NCBI GenBank assembly: GCA_027475525.1
Contig: JAMWFC010000051.1
Location: 248,001 to 312,000, forward strand
Length of the DNA: 64,000 nucleotides
Source: Macrolepiota albuminosa
Taxonomy: Eukaryota > Basidiomycota > Agaricomycetes > Agaricales > Agaricaceae
Direction of reading: 5' to 3'
In this document: positions 34,964 to 50,675 of the stretch, in pieces
Layout: each line of letters opens with the position of its first letter
How positions within the stretch are numbered: the first letter of the stretch is position 1
The notes under the pieces: model-generated
What the model was told of the DNA's origin: nothing
Databases searched by the model: none
What the model saw: the letters and a program-made list of their open reading frames with translations, nothing else
Program-made: the position numbers and the translations under genes

Positions 34964-36238
34964 ATGGCTGCTTTCACCACGCCACTGCCCTCGCGGTCGA
35001 CACAGCCTGGACAAAAGTGGACTGTCTCTCCTGAATTTGGGGACGCCCTTCTCGCCGCCATGCGGGAGAGGAGCAATACAGGAGGGCCTCTTCCCCGTCT
35101 TCCCTCGATGCTCCAGCTTCCCTCTCCAGAAGTCCTCACAACACCTACACTATCTTCTCCTATCAAACTGGACACTGCCGAGCGCTTGAAGATGAAGACA
35201 CGCATTGCTATTCGTGATCGTGATCCGCACAGGTTTCAAGTCGTACCCCTTCGCGACGCTGCCAAGTACTCCTCCACCAACCAGAAGCTTTGTAGAAGAG
35301 AACGTCAGTCGATGGAATCAGCGTCGACCAGAGGACAAGGATCAACTCAAGGGAGCCTCTACCCTTGGAAAAAGGTACCTGTCAACGAAAATGACCCAGT
35401 GCCGCCAAGCCTACTCCAGGACCATCGCATCAAGACCATTACGCCGAATCGACCTGCGATACTCTCTGAACGGAACAGAAACATACCTGTCCAGGAAACT
35501 TCTTCTTCTGAGATGCCTATATCTTCTGGCGGTCACGTTGCGTCTAGTGCTCGTCTTGACAGTCAGCCGCTTATGGAACAGAGGAAACGCCCTATTAATG
35601 AACAGTGCCTTCACATTTCAGCAAAGACAACGCCTAACAATAACAAGCTTCACCATAAATCGATTAGTCTAGGGAATCTCCGTACAAAGCCGAATCTGGA
35701 CATTGACTTGAAAGCGAACCCTCTCCCTCGCGTTACTAGCTGTCGTAAGCGTACAAACACGCTCTCCGCTGGTTACAATCATGATTCAGAACGTACTATG
35801 TCTAATGAGCCTGTGCAACGGCCTGATCGTCATAACCCGGTCAAGAAGGACTCTATCAGAAGACACGCTATCTATACACAGTCTCTTTATGTTCCTACCC
35901 TAGAACGACCTAACGAAACCTCTGTACAGCTTTCTGACGAATTTCATTCTAAGCGAGTTCTCCCCCTGCGTTCATCGATTCCTATCAACTCCAACAAGCT
36001 CAATACCCTTCCAATGTTGCGTGCAGGAAACTCTCTAGGTTTCATTGAAGTAAAATCTCCACCTGCAAGGAATCATGGGGGTAGTTTGATTTCTCAGTCT
36101 TCAATATCTTCTATCTATTCACAGGATGAGCTACACTCGTTGAACCCTGGGACTACTTCAAATTTTCATCATCCTATGATCGTGGAACTACTCGCTGAGG
36201 TCGAGAAGGCAATGCAGGAATGGTCCGCTTGGAGTTGA
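34964..36238 (+). CDS. Hypothetical intrinsically disordered protein, intronless
   Basis: A single 424-codon frame from ATG 34964 (MAAFTTPLPSRSTQPG) to TGA 36238. It is rich in Ser, Pro, Arg, Asn and Thr, with no transmembrane segment and no recognised domain. The C-terminus EVEKAMQEWSAWS may form a short helix. A frame this long in an intron-rich genome, with a clear start and neighbouring genes well spaced, supports a real gene. Basic stretches such as RKRPINEQ and KKDSIRRH could be nuclear signals. I do not recognise the family and assign no function. Confidence 0.6.
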   Translation: MAAFTTPLPSRSTQPGQKWTVSPEFGDALLAAMRERSNTGGPLPRLPSMLQLPSPEVLTTPTLSSPIKLDTAERLKMKTRIAIRDRDPHRFQVVPLRDAAKYSSTNQKLCRRERQSMESASTRGQGSTQGSLYPWKKVPVNENDPVPPSLLQDHRIKTITPNRPAILSERNRNIPVQETSSSEMPISSGGHVASSARLDSQPLMEQRKRPINEQCLHISAKTTPNNNKLHHKSISLGNLRTKPNLDIDLKANPLPRVTSCRKRTNTLSAGYNHDSERTMSNEPVQRPDRHNPVKKDSIRRHAIYTQSLYVPTLERPNETSVQLSDEFHSKRVLPLRSSIPINSNKLNTLPMLRAGNSLGFIEVKSPPARNHGGSLISQSSISSIYSQDELHSLNPGTTSNFHHPMIVELLAEVEKAMQEWSAWS

Positions 36239-36454
36239 ATCCACACCGATCTAGATACATCGTCCAGTCCTATTTATTTACCCCCAATATACAAACTATC
36301 ACGTTTGCTGCTGTTGATCGAAGGGAATGCCATGTCATTTGTCAAACCTCCAAAATAATAAAAGCACGGCTGATAAGCAAGCAAGCAACTAAATGCGTAC
36401 GGACAATCCTAATAATAAGAATGAGATATATACGAAGGAAGTGCTGGTGTGTAA

Positions 36455-38487
36455 TCAGAAAGTGGTCTTCTTGCCCTCAAAGGCAGTGAAACCACCAGAA
36501 CGTCCGCCACCACGGGGCGCGCCACGACCGCGTCCACCACCACCACGACCGCGTCCTCCACGGTCAAAGCCACCCCGTCCGCGGCCACCGCGATCCCCAC
36601 CACGACCACGACCACCCGATCCACCGCCAGAATTGTCTCTAGGCTGTGAGAAATCGAGGCGAATAGAGCGACCCTCGATTTCTGCCCCATTTTGAGCCTC
36701 GAAGGCCTTCTTGGCACCCTCAATGTCTTCAAACTCAACATATCCAAAGCCTTTGGGGCGTCCTGTATCACGATCGGTGGGAAGTCGTACATTCTTCACA
36801 CCATACTCGTTGAAGAATGTCCAGACGGTGTCTTCATTGACGCTGAAGCTCAAATTTCCCACAAAAAGGGTGTTGCTCGGTGGACTTGTCTGATCGCCAA
36901 ACGCCTTCGCACGTCTTTCTCGTGCTTGTGACTTGTCAGGTTGCGTACTGCGGTCGATGTTCACAGGTCGACCGTCAATCTCCTGTCCGTTCATCGCAAG
37001 TGCCTTCTCAACGGCGTCTGCCGTCGCGAAGTGGACGTATCCAAAACCACGCGATTTGCCTGATGTTCGGTCCATCTGGACAGTAGCTGAAACGACCTCA
37101 CCGCACTCCGCAAATGCAGCTGCAAGCATGTCATTGTCGACATTCCACGATAGACGGCCAACGAAGATGGATTTTGATTCTTCGGCGCCGTCAGCGGGAG
37201 CAGCATCGCCATTGGAAAGTTTGACCTTCTTCGGTGGCGCAGGAGCAGAATCTTCTGCCTTACGCTTGCCTGCGAAAAATTAAACATCAAATCAAATTTC
37301 CAAATCATTTCGAAAGGCGGCACACTGACTTGACTTAGTAGGGGCTGGAGCGGTAGCTGTCCCATCTTCCATATCGGCATCGCTGTCCTCATCATCCGAA
37401 GAACTCGAATCGCTGGTTTCAGCTTTCTTAGTGGCAGCAGCGACCTTGGCCTTAGGTTTCTCATCTGCTGATGAAGACTCATCGTCCGAATCGTCAGAGT
37501 CATCGGATGTAGTGTCCTTTTTGGCACCAGAGGGTGCAGGGACGCTCTTTTTGGGTGCGGGCTCGTCGTCACTCGAGTCTGAATCATCAGAAGATTCGTT
37601 TTTCTTTCGAGATGCTGCAACGCTCTTCTTCGATGCAGGCTCTTCTTCACTAGAATCAGAATCTTCTTCAGAGGACTCTTCAGGGGATACAGCCTTTTTG
37701 GCAGTCGCGGGCGTAGGAGCATTCTTCTTGGATGCGGGCTCTTCCTCGCTCGACTCGTCGTCAGAATCCTCGGAAGAATCGTCAGAGGAGGGCTCAGCCT
37801 TCTGGGCAGTAGGCGCTGTTTTTTTCGCAGGCGTAGGAGCGGTTTTCTTAGCAGGCGAAACAGCCTTTTTGACAGAAGAAGCGGGTGTAGGTGCGGCCTT
37901 TTTCGATGAAGACGTTTTTTTCGGTGCAGGTTCCTTACCACTTGTATCATCGGAATCAGAATCAGAATCAGAGTCGGCTTCGATGAAGACGTTTTTTTCG
38001 GTGCAGGTTCCTTACCACTTGTATCATCGGAATCAGAATCAGAATCAGAGTCGGCAGCGGGTACAGCTTTCGCGGATGTCGCCTTGACCTGAGAAGCTTT
38101 GGGTTTTTCGTCCTCCGACGATTCACTGCTTTCGTCCGAAGAAACCTCTTTCGCCTATAATAAATCAATTAACATAGAACTTGGTTGGACGATAAAAATG
38201 CACCACCTTGCCATTTACAGGTTTGACCTCCTCCTCGCTGTCAGATGACTCCTCATCACTAGTCACTGGCTTCTTGGTGGGCTTTCCTGTACCCTTTTCT
38301 TTGCTCTTTTTCTGTACACAGTAGTATCAGTGGAAGTCCTTGAGCCATAATCATGCGTACAATATACCTCGACTTTAGTAACGACTTCCTTGGGCTTGGC
38401 AACGGGCTTTGTGGAAGAAGTCTTCTTGTCGACCTTAGATACAGCGGTCTTGGACTTTTTATCGACCTTTTTGTCTGATTTGGCCAT
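36455..38487 (-). CDS. Nucleolin-like protein (Nsr1/Gar2): acidic repeats, two RRMs, RGG tail
   Basis: A nucleolar protein that assists pre-rRNA processing. The start is ATG 38487 (MAKSDKKVDKKSKTAVSK), a Lys-rich region. A long alternating acidic-Ser and Lys/Ala/Pro region follows, typical casein-kinase-2 substrate sequence. RRM1 carries KSRGFGYVHF, and RRM2 carries NTLFVGNLSF (RNP2) and RPKGFGYVEF (RNP1). The tail is RGG-rich (about GGRGRGGDRGGRGRGG), ending EGKKTTF at 36455. Three short introns split the N-terminal half. A 77-bp duplication at 37902 adds an extra acidic block; unlike the other testable junctions, no base needs restoring here. The gene is divergent from the Rab escort gene with 188 bp between start codons. 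Confidence 0.92.
37902..38055. repeat. 77-bp direct tandem duplication (junction 18)
   Basis: Copy 37902-37978 is repeated exactly at 37979-38055, in the acidic repeats of the nucleolin-like gene. Collapsing it alone preserves the frame VPAADSDSDSD. Confidence 0.95.
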
Positions 38488-38675
38488 TTTGTGGGAGGTG
38501 TAAGAAGGGATTATGCAATGCAGTTTCTATAATTTTTGGGTAAAAAATTGTGCTTAGGGCCGGTAGTTCCAAGAATGGTCGGTCATGTGATACATTTCAG
38601 CAATTGCATGATATCACGCCGACTGCGCGCCTGCCCATACGTTCCTCAGGTGGCTGCTAATTCACATCTTGCCAC
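38488..38675. promoter_or_regulatory. Divergent promoter region, nucleolin-like and Rab escort genes
   Basis: 188 bp separate the two opposed start codons. No individual motif is assigned. Confidence 0.5.
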
Positions 38676-40570
38676 ATGGATGACGGAAATTTTGATGTTA
38701 TTGTCATAGGTACTGGCCTCACCGAGTCAATTGCTGCAGCGTAAGTCCTAACGTCATCTGATGAGATCCATGTCTAATAAAGTGCACTTGTTCAGCGCCC
38801 TTTCTAAGGCTGGCTTCAAGGTTGCACATATTGACGAAAACTCTTACTATGGTGGGAACGAAGCTAGTTTGTCCTTAGATGAGCTTGTGCAGTGGGTTGA
38901 TACTATGGCATCGTCTCAACATCCCAAGTACACCTCTGTCTCGCGTTCAGCTCAAATACCCTCTCAGACACGACAGTACGCCATCTGCCTATCACCATCC
39001 ATTATACCATCTACTGGTCCTGTGATATCTTCCCTGGTCTCTTCTGGTGTGGCTAAATACGGTACCTTCCGCCTCTTAGAGCGTGTTGGGATCTATAAAT
39101 CCGGAATCATTCAAAGTGTACCAGGATCAAAAGAGGATGTGTTTAAGGGAAAAGACATCTCCCTCATCGAAAAGCGTCGTCTGATGCGATTTCTTCAATT
39201 CGCTGCGGGAGACTTCGAGAACGCGAAGGAATTTGAAGGCGCAGACAAAATGTCCTTTGCTGGTTTGTTATCCGACGTGTTTTCCCTCAAAGACCATCTT
39301 CAGTCCGCTCTTGTCTTCGCCCTGGCGTTCTGTTTCGTCCCCACAGGTAAGCCTTCTAGTCAAAATGTTCAATGGTTCTTAACATGCTCTTAGAACCTGC
39401 TGTACCGGTTTTGCATCGTTTACGGCGATATCTTCGTTCAATCGGAAGATATGGTCCATCACCATTTCTTGTTGGGCACTATGGGGGTACTGGAGAAATT
39501 GCACAAGGATTTTGCCGTGCTTCTGCTGTTTCTGGAGGGGTCTACATTCTTGGGAGGCGTATAACCTCGATCGCTCATTCTTCATCGAATTTTTCTAACG
39601 AAAATACCTTGTCCGAGGATGTCAAGTCAGCTTACCACTACTCTCTTACATTGGACGACTTTTCGGACACATTGAACTCTCACGTTATTATTTCATCTGT
39701 TTCACATGTACCACCCCATCTTTCACACCTTACGAAACACCTTGACCTTGGAGTTTCCAACTCTTCTGCATCTTCATGCTCGGTTGCACGAGGTATCGCG
39801 ATATTGAATCGAGGAGTCATCTTTCCGTCCGCCAACGTATCTGTGCCCGATGAAGAGGAGGATGAAACCTCAGCTACTTCTTCGGACCCGGCAAAAACAC
39901 TAGCTCCACTCGATGCTGGTGTTATAGTATTCCCGCCGTCTTCCATTACTGGCGGTTCAAAAAACACAGCAGCTACAGTTCTTGTAACAGGTGAAAGTAC
40001 TATGTCGACACCAAGCGGAAAATGTTCGTTGCTTGTCGCTTATCTCAGGTTCTGCTGACCATTACTCCAGGGATAATGTATATCACCCTCCCTCTTCCGA
40101 CACCTCCATCTGAGTCTACATCCGCTGAAGAGATTCTGCGACCATACCTTGATGCAACGCTTGCGTTAACGACAGAACCACCGAGTTCAATGGTCCAGAC
40201 AACTTCGTTTCCATCAAATTCAGCTACCCTGTTGCCACCGGAAACTGTATCATCTCGACCTCTATTTACAACATTTTACATAGAACATCCTGACACACCG
40301 CCCGCGCCAGAGAAGTCCAGTGCTCAGCCCCGAACCTATATCGTGCCCACTCCTCTCGCACCCGCATTTTCTCTTCCTGATTTACCCGATGCAGCTGCTA
40401 CATCTGCTGAGGCTGCGTTTTGGGAAACTGTCCGTATTCTTCGAGAGGCTGGAGTTCGACCCAAACGGAATCAGGCATCAAATGAAGAACATGATACGCA
40501 AATGGACGAAGAAATTGAAACCCTTTGGCCGCCAATGCAGGTAGATGATGTGTCGGAAGGCGAGGACTGA
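38676..40570 (+). CDS. Rab escort protein (Rab geranylgeranyltransferase component A, Mrs6)
   Basis: REP presents newly made Rab GTPases to geranylgeranyltransferase and delivers them to membranes. The start is ATG 38676 (MDDGNFDVIVIGTGLTESIAAAA), the FAD-like GxGxx fold of the GDI/REP superfamily. It is followed by IDENSYYGGNEASLSLDEL. The insertion before the second conserved block, the GRYGPSPFLVGHYGGTGEIAQGF segment and the acidic C-terminus favour REP over Rab GDI. Introns follow TESIAAA, CFVPT and PSGK. The last has a GTTCGT donor (40024) and restores PSGKWIMYITLPLP with LRPYLDATLALT after it. The protein ends DDVSEGED at TGA 40570, near 590 residues. No damage is seen. Confidence 0.9.
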
Positions 40571-41953
40571 TAGTAGTTAAATTGACAGATTCAGAACAGT
40601 ATCTGCGTAGTAGGGCTTGTATTGTCCGGCGGCTCCAATTTACGTACAAATTGTCCGCCGACATTGTTCTCCGCTTTTCATCTTGCAACGTCGATCTCAA
40701 GCAATATCTTACATCGTGATGGTCACTTTTGTGGCGTAGCTACATATACGGCCTGCAGGAATGTTGATGGGCTCTCACTCACTGCGCGCTCAGGTTTCTG
40801 GGTCACCTCGGTGTTGATATAAGGGTGTGTCGCCATCGGTCCATCGTGTCGACTGCTCGGTCGATATTATCCCGCCTCGTGAGTTTTAAGAATTAATGCT
40901 TTCGTTTGGGTGTGTCGCGATTTCATTCGGCGACCTAGTTTCACTCTTCGAGTACCCGGTTGTTGTCTACTTAAAAATCTGCTACAAGCGTATATCCATG
41001 CACACTATACCGTACTAACTTCTACGATTTCTTACATTCTTCACCGTATAACTTTTATCTACTTAGCGATATAAACCTGTACTACGTACACATGTATGTT
41101 CTGTTCCGTTCTGTAACTTTTTTCATCCTGATCACGTCTGATTTGAAGAGTCGCAATTGGATGTGTATGCGGGTCAGGAGCGTTTTCAGAGAGGGTGGTA
41201 AGCACAACGCCCAGTGACATATAATTGTACGCTCCCAGTTATTTCCTAGGTCGTCTTCGGCATAGCGCGAGTGATTAACCGGCGATGCTGGTCGAGAGCA
41301 GTAGGCAAACACCCATGTGCTGACACTCTTTTCGTCACAACGCAGGTGAGCGCGCGCAGTCGCTCTTTCACCATAAATCGTCAACCCCTTGTAGAGGAGC
41401 GTTTTATTGATCACCACATCCGTGAAAAGAAAGAGATTAACTACTCTACGAGGTATGACTCTCACCTTCATCTCTCACATCATGACTTTCACCTTCTAAC
41501 TTGTTTCGAAAGGATTTTCATCCGGTTTAGACGAGTTATTATCGTACAATGAGACGATCGCATGACAACTGCAATGACTGGGCTTGCTCACCAAAAATTC
41601 ATTACTCCGGAACTTGATCTGATTAAGTAGCTGGAGTTTTTTTTCTGGGTTACACACTATTCTTTCCCTTTGAATAATTACGCATTTTATTGCAGTTATT
41701 TAGGACAGTAGTGCCTGCAAATACTAGCAGATTACAGAATAGGAAAGGTGAGTACTCGTAGGAGTAATATAGCATGCCACTCACTGCGGTTATGAACTAA
41801 ATGATGAAGACATGTGAACTGTTTATTATTGCACATCCTCTATCCTTTGATTTGTCGTTTATTTCGATTGAAAAGTGGCAGTGTCTCGACCCATTGAGGA
41901 TTCGGCATTACGGTATACATACTAACAACCGTGCCATCAACCAGACCAAACAT
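40571..41953. other. Intergenic region, nothing recognised
   Basis: About 1.4 kb of AT-rich sequence between the REP gene and the Gly-rich gene. There are short anonymous frames only, the longest at 41082-41471 on the minus strand (129 codons, no motif). Confidence 0.55.
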
Positions 41954-42488
41954 TTACAAAACTAGCGGGAAAACTCTTTTCTGCCATCCGCCATTAACGC
42001 CATTACCGCCATTCCCACCATTACCGCCCCAAGACCCTCCCCCTCCGTTGCCACCATTACCGCCATTTCCACCATTTCCACCATTACCACCCCAAGACCC
42101 TCCCCCTCCGTTGCCACCATTGCCACCGTTCCCGCCATTTCCCCCGTTACCGCCACCAGAGTATCCACCCCACCAAGAGCTGCCTCCATTGCCACCATTT
42201 CCACCGTTGCCCCCATTACCCATGTTCCCGCCTCCGCTTCGACGGCACCACCAATTTCCATAGTTTGAATTCCAATCAGAATAGCTTCCCCATCCTCCGT
42301 TTCCTCCGTTACCCCCGTTACCTCCAATACCCCCATTTCCGCCCCTGTTGTATGAGGGTTGGTAAGGGTACCGGCGGTAGGAGCCATAGTATCCTCGCTG
42401 AAAAATAGCTATTATTAAAAATTGACACTTGTGAATAAAATAGACAAACCTTATGAACGAAGAAAGGAGCAACAATGGAGAATTTCAT
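41954..42488 (-). CDS. Small Gly/Asn-repeat protein
   Basis: The start is ATG 42488 in MKFSIVAPFFVHK, a short basic-hydrophobic leader. An intron of about 53 nt follows, then RGYYGSYRRYPYQPSYNRGG. The rest is built from GGNGGNGG units with interspersed W, Y and S (SWWGGYSGGG, GGGSWGGN twice). It ends WQKRVFPLVL at 41954, about 160 residues. Such proteins are usually secreted wall or matrix proteins, or low-complexity phase-separating proteins; I cannot tell which. The leader is short for a signal peptide. The plus-strand Pro-rich reading of the same repeats is a shadow. Confidence that this is a real gene is moderate, as simple repeats inflate open frames. Confidence 0.5.
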
Positions 42489-43213
42489 GATGTGTGTTGT
42501 GGTGTAGAAAGTCGATGTTGGTTTGTGAAGCAGGTGTGATTTTATACCTGTTCAAAGGTATGGAGGCAGTGTTCGCGGTCAGCCATAGTGGGTCTCAGGT
42601 TCCTCCGATAAAGGCACAGAATATGGTTTTCAACACACATAGGAGCAAAAGGTGGCTGCCCTGTCAGCCGTGAGGCCTTGAGGTACGGTCGTCGGAAAGG
42701 GTGGAATAAGGGTGGCTGTGTCGTCACGGGAATCCCTTTAATCTAAGTTTTGTTCAACACGCGACGACGTCAAAGAGGTGCTGGAGTGCCATATTGGCAG
42801 AAAAAGGAGAGGAGATAAGGAAACATTGAGTATGCGCCTCAGACAAGGCCAAACAATACATCATCTATTATTGTTCACCACTGTGTAACAAGAGGGGGAG
42901 CAAACCGTCAGCAATAAGGGCTCCCAATTGACAAGGGAGAGAAAAATCTAAAATCTATAAGAACTAGTGTAACCTAGATATTTATGACTACCAATCTTGC
43001 ATTATATAGTAGTTTTTTCCAGAACACCAGTCCCTACATGGTCCTGGGCACGCAGAAAAGACATGACAGGGTGTGCCCATGTGCTACAAGGGCTTGTTCC
43101 ACTCTCGCCTCCTCTCTGGATTCTCGCCACATGAGCGCCGCAACTTCAGATAATGTTTGAACTTAACAAGACATGAACGCTCAGAGATAGTCTAACCTTT
43201 AGCAAAACAACAA
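42489..43213. other. Intergenic region before the tRNA gene
   Basis: About 725 bp. A short minus-strand frame at 42542-42727 has no motif. No other feature. Confidence 0.55.
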
Positions 43214-43293
43214 GGCAACTTGGCCGAGCGGTCTAAGGCGCCAGAATCAGGATCTGGTCCTTCGGGGCGTGAGTTCGAATCTCACAGTTGTCA
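43214..43293 (+). tRNA. tRNA-Leu (anticodon CAG)
   Basis: The acceptor GGCAACT (43214-43220) pairs with AGTTGTC (43286-43292) with one G-U, and the discriminator is A43293. The D-arm TGGCCGAGCGGTCTAAGGCG is typical of class II tRNAs. The anticodon stem CCAGA/TCTGG encloses ATCAGGA with anticodon CAG. A long variable arm and the T-arm GTGAGTTCGAATCTCAC follow. It reads CUG as leucine and has no intron. Confidence 0.95.
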
Positions 43294-43297
43294 CTTC

Positions 43298-43302
43298 TTT
43301 TT
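43298..43302 (+). terminator. RNA polymerase III T-run terminator of the tRNA
   Basis: Five T residues occur 5 nt after the tRNA end, followed by a second T4 run, as expected for Pol III termination. Confidence 0.7.
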
Positions 43303-43502
43303 CTTTTATGTTTTGCTGTCCGTGTCGTCTTTCACCTGCTCTCCACAGAAAAACGCAAGAGGTGTCTCGGAGTGTATGTATTGTCTTTGATATCTCGTAC
43401 GTTCCTCATACTCACAAGGAGCAAATACCGGCGCTTTATGTGGGGGTTCTGCTCTAATTCCCGCGTAAATAGCCGAACCGGTTTCCTTCAATATCTCTCA
43501 TC

Positions 43503-43925
43503 ATGCAACCATCTCTGCGCGTTCTGTCGTCCCGAGCCCACCAACCACTCATCAAATTCCTCGGAAAACGTACATATCCCAACAGTAAGCAGCCATATCA
43601 TCGACCTCTAAAGCTGTCATAGCTTCATCGCGCCTCCAGCACCAAGAGTACCGCACGCACACCCAGCAGCCCCCGCTGAAATCAAGAGCCAGTTTTCAGA
43701 GTTTCTGAAGAAGATTGAGGCTTCAGTGAAGACGTCGTCGACCATGCCTGCTTCGACAGCAGTTTTGAAGGATTTCTGGGAGGCACCTGAACGGCTGTGG
43801 AAACAGGATATCGAGGAGGTAGAGATTGAGGCTGTTCTGGTAAGGCTTGTGGGCACTATATAGTCGGCTTGGCTTGCTGATCACGTCCCCTGTGTTGCTA
43901 GAGCGGCGGCGCATCCTTACACTGA
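43503..43925 (+). CDS. KGD4: Alpha-ketoglutarate dehydrogenase subunit 4 (KGD4/Ymr31/MRPS36)
   Basis: A small adaptor that holds the E3 enzyme in the mitochondrial 2-oxoglutarate dehydrogenase complex. Exons 43503-43584, 43640-43839 and 43902-43925 with introns of 55 and 62 nt. The N-terminus [23 protein letters not shown] is both a presequence-like stretch and the conserved H-x-PLI-x-F motif. It continues [16 protein letters not shown]. The C-terminus [18 protein letters not shown] matches the family's acidic EEMEaI..GG end. About 101 residues, normal length. The second intron's acceptor was chosen at 43639 because the earlier AG breaks the frame. Confidence 0.85.
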
Positions 43926-44022
43926 TTGGATTGACTTATAATCGTAGTTATTTAATAATACAGGATACCAACTTTTCAGTAGCGCAAGAGCTAAAACAAG
44001 TAAAGAAAAATCGGTATATTGG

Positions 44023-45214
44023 CTAGTCTCTCTCTGCATACGCCAACAAGTGTTGCTCAATCTCAGCTTCACCCATGATTCGCCACAAGCCCTGTGTTTT
44101 TGGATCTTCGTCTGGGCTCTTCGACGTAATTCCAATCTCGATTTCACCTGGTTTGTAATCAGTGGCATGCACAGTTGACATGGCTTCGATTGCCATCTAC
44201 GAGAGGTTAAGTTATAACCTCGAAACATTTCCGAAGGATAACTTACCTCAATGACCTCATTTCGACTCAACGTCTTTCCTGCCTTTGCCGCATCGTCCGC
44301 ACCCCGCCCCGAATCAAGCTTCTTCCACTTCTTCTCAAGATGGTTCATTGCTTCTTGCTGTTTCTGCCCAGCGGCTGTTGCATGGAAGCCGACGAAGTAA
44401 CCGGCGGGATCAAGCTTGAAGACTTGGGGGCCATACTCGGAATCGATACCAATGAGAATCATAGCTACAAAGAATATCAGTTGAAGGCAGAATGTGGTAT
44501 AGAAATCAATGTACCGATGCCTAGTGGTCGCATCCCGGCGCGTTGCGTATACACTTGGTTGATGTTGGCTAATCGCTGCGCCAGTGCATCAGGGGTGATC
44601 TCATAGCCGTATTTATAACGAAATTCCGCTGCCTCTGAGCGCGCACGGGTGACCTGGGCACGAGCATCGGCTATGGAAGCAGCTCAAGTCGAATGCAGCA
44701 TTAACTATGAGATAAAACGTACCAATAAGACCAGTCATTACACACCCAATCGAAGGTGTTATACTATACAGATGAGTGACAGTTGACGCGTCAAGGAGTT
44801 TGTCCTTTGTCTATAAGGTTAGTCTGCTCTTAACGCTACGTGCCATGTGAAGACGCACAGGGACCTTCCGTTGTGTTATGACAACGGACGTATCCTTCCC
44901 TCGAACCGCTACTGCCGTGTGTCCCGAGCCCGAAATAGCCTTGAAGGCATATTCTGGAAGATCAGGCTTCATATTAGTTACAAGGATCCAAGAGACTCGA
45001 ATCGAACACTCACCAACTTGGTAAAGCCGGCCGGAAGATCAGGCTTCATATTAGTTACAAGGATCCAAGAGACTCGAATCGAACACTCACCAACTTGGTA
45101 AAGCCGGCCTCAGGAGAAAAGACGGTAAGATACCTACAAGTTGAATTTGGATGTTGATAAATTGATAGATAACAAGAAATCAAAATTATACCTATCGTAG
45201 GATGTCCTTGACAT
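44023..45214 (-). CDS. SCL1: 20S proteasome subunit alpha-1 (PSMA6/Scl1)
   Basis: A ring subunit of the 20S proteasome that gates substrate entry. The start is ATG 45214 ([16 protein letters not shown]), a typical alpha N-terminus. After it come [82 protein letters not shown] and [14 protein letters not shown], ending LAYAERD at TAG 44023. The sequence at 45109-45110 reads GAGGCCGG on the minus strand. The universal SPEGRLYQVEYAFKA motif requires GAGGGCCGG, so one G is missing exactly at the edge of a 77-bp duplication. As the subunit is essential, this is almost surely an assembly error. The gene converges on KGD4. Confidence 0.93.
44956..45109. repeat. 77-bp direct tandem duplication (junction 19)
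   Basis: Copy 44956-45032 is repeated exactly at 45033-45109, over an intron and exon end of the proteasome gene. One base is missing after 45109. Confidence 0.95.
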
Positions 45215-45480
45215 TGTGGGGGGAATGAGGTCTGCAAGTGAGGACGCGCAAGTCGTCACGCGATCCTGTGACGGTCACATCACGAAATAATAGTTTCTGG
45301 ATGCAGACTACGCCGCCATAATCGACATTTGGCGCGTCTTGCTATCCTTTGGACCACCTTTATATTTTCGTCTACTTTTTACGAATCTCCTACAATTTTG
45401 TATATATCCATTAATTTCTGGGCTCCAGTGGACGACCGTCGCGGAAACGATAAACTCTTCTCGAAGGTGGACGGTTCAGA
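45215..45480. promoter_or_regulatory. Divergent promoter region, PSMA6 and RPC1
   Basis: 266 bp between opposed start codons. No individual element is assigned. Confidence 0.5.

Positions 45481-50675
<5,195 letters not shown>

Noticed and set aside
41931..42263. Plus-strand Pro-rich protein
   Set aside because: It is the complement of the Gly/Asn repeat frame on the minus strand, which has a leader exon and intron.
44460..44515. GC donor in the PSMA6 intron before AMILIGID
   Set aside because: A normal GT donor a few bases further (ATCG|GTACAT) gives the conserved [13 protein letters not shown] join.
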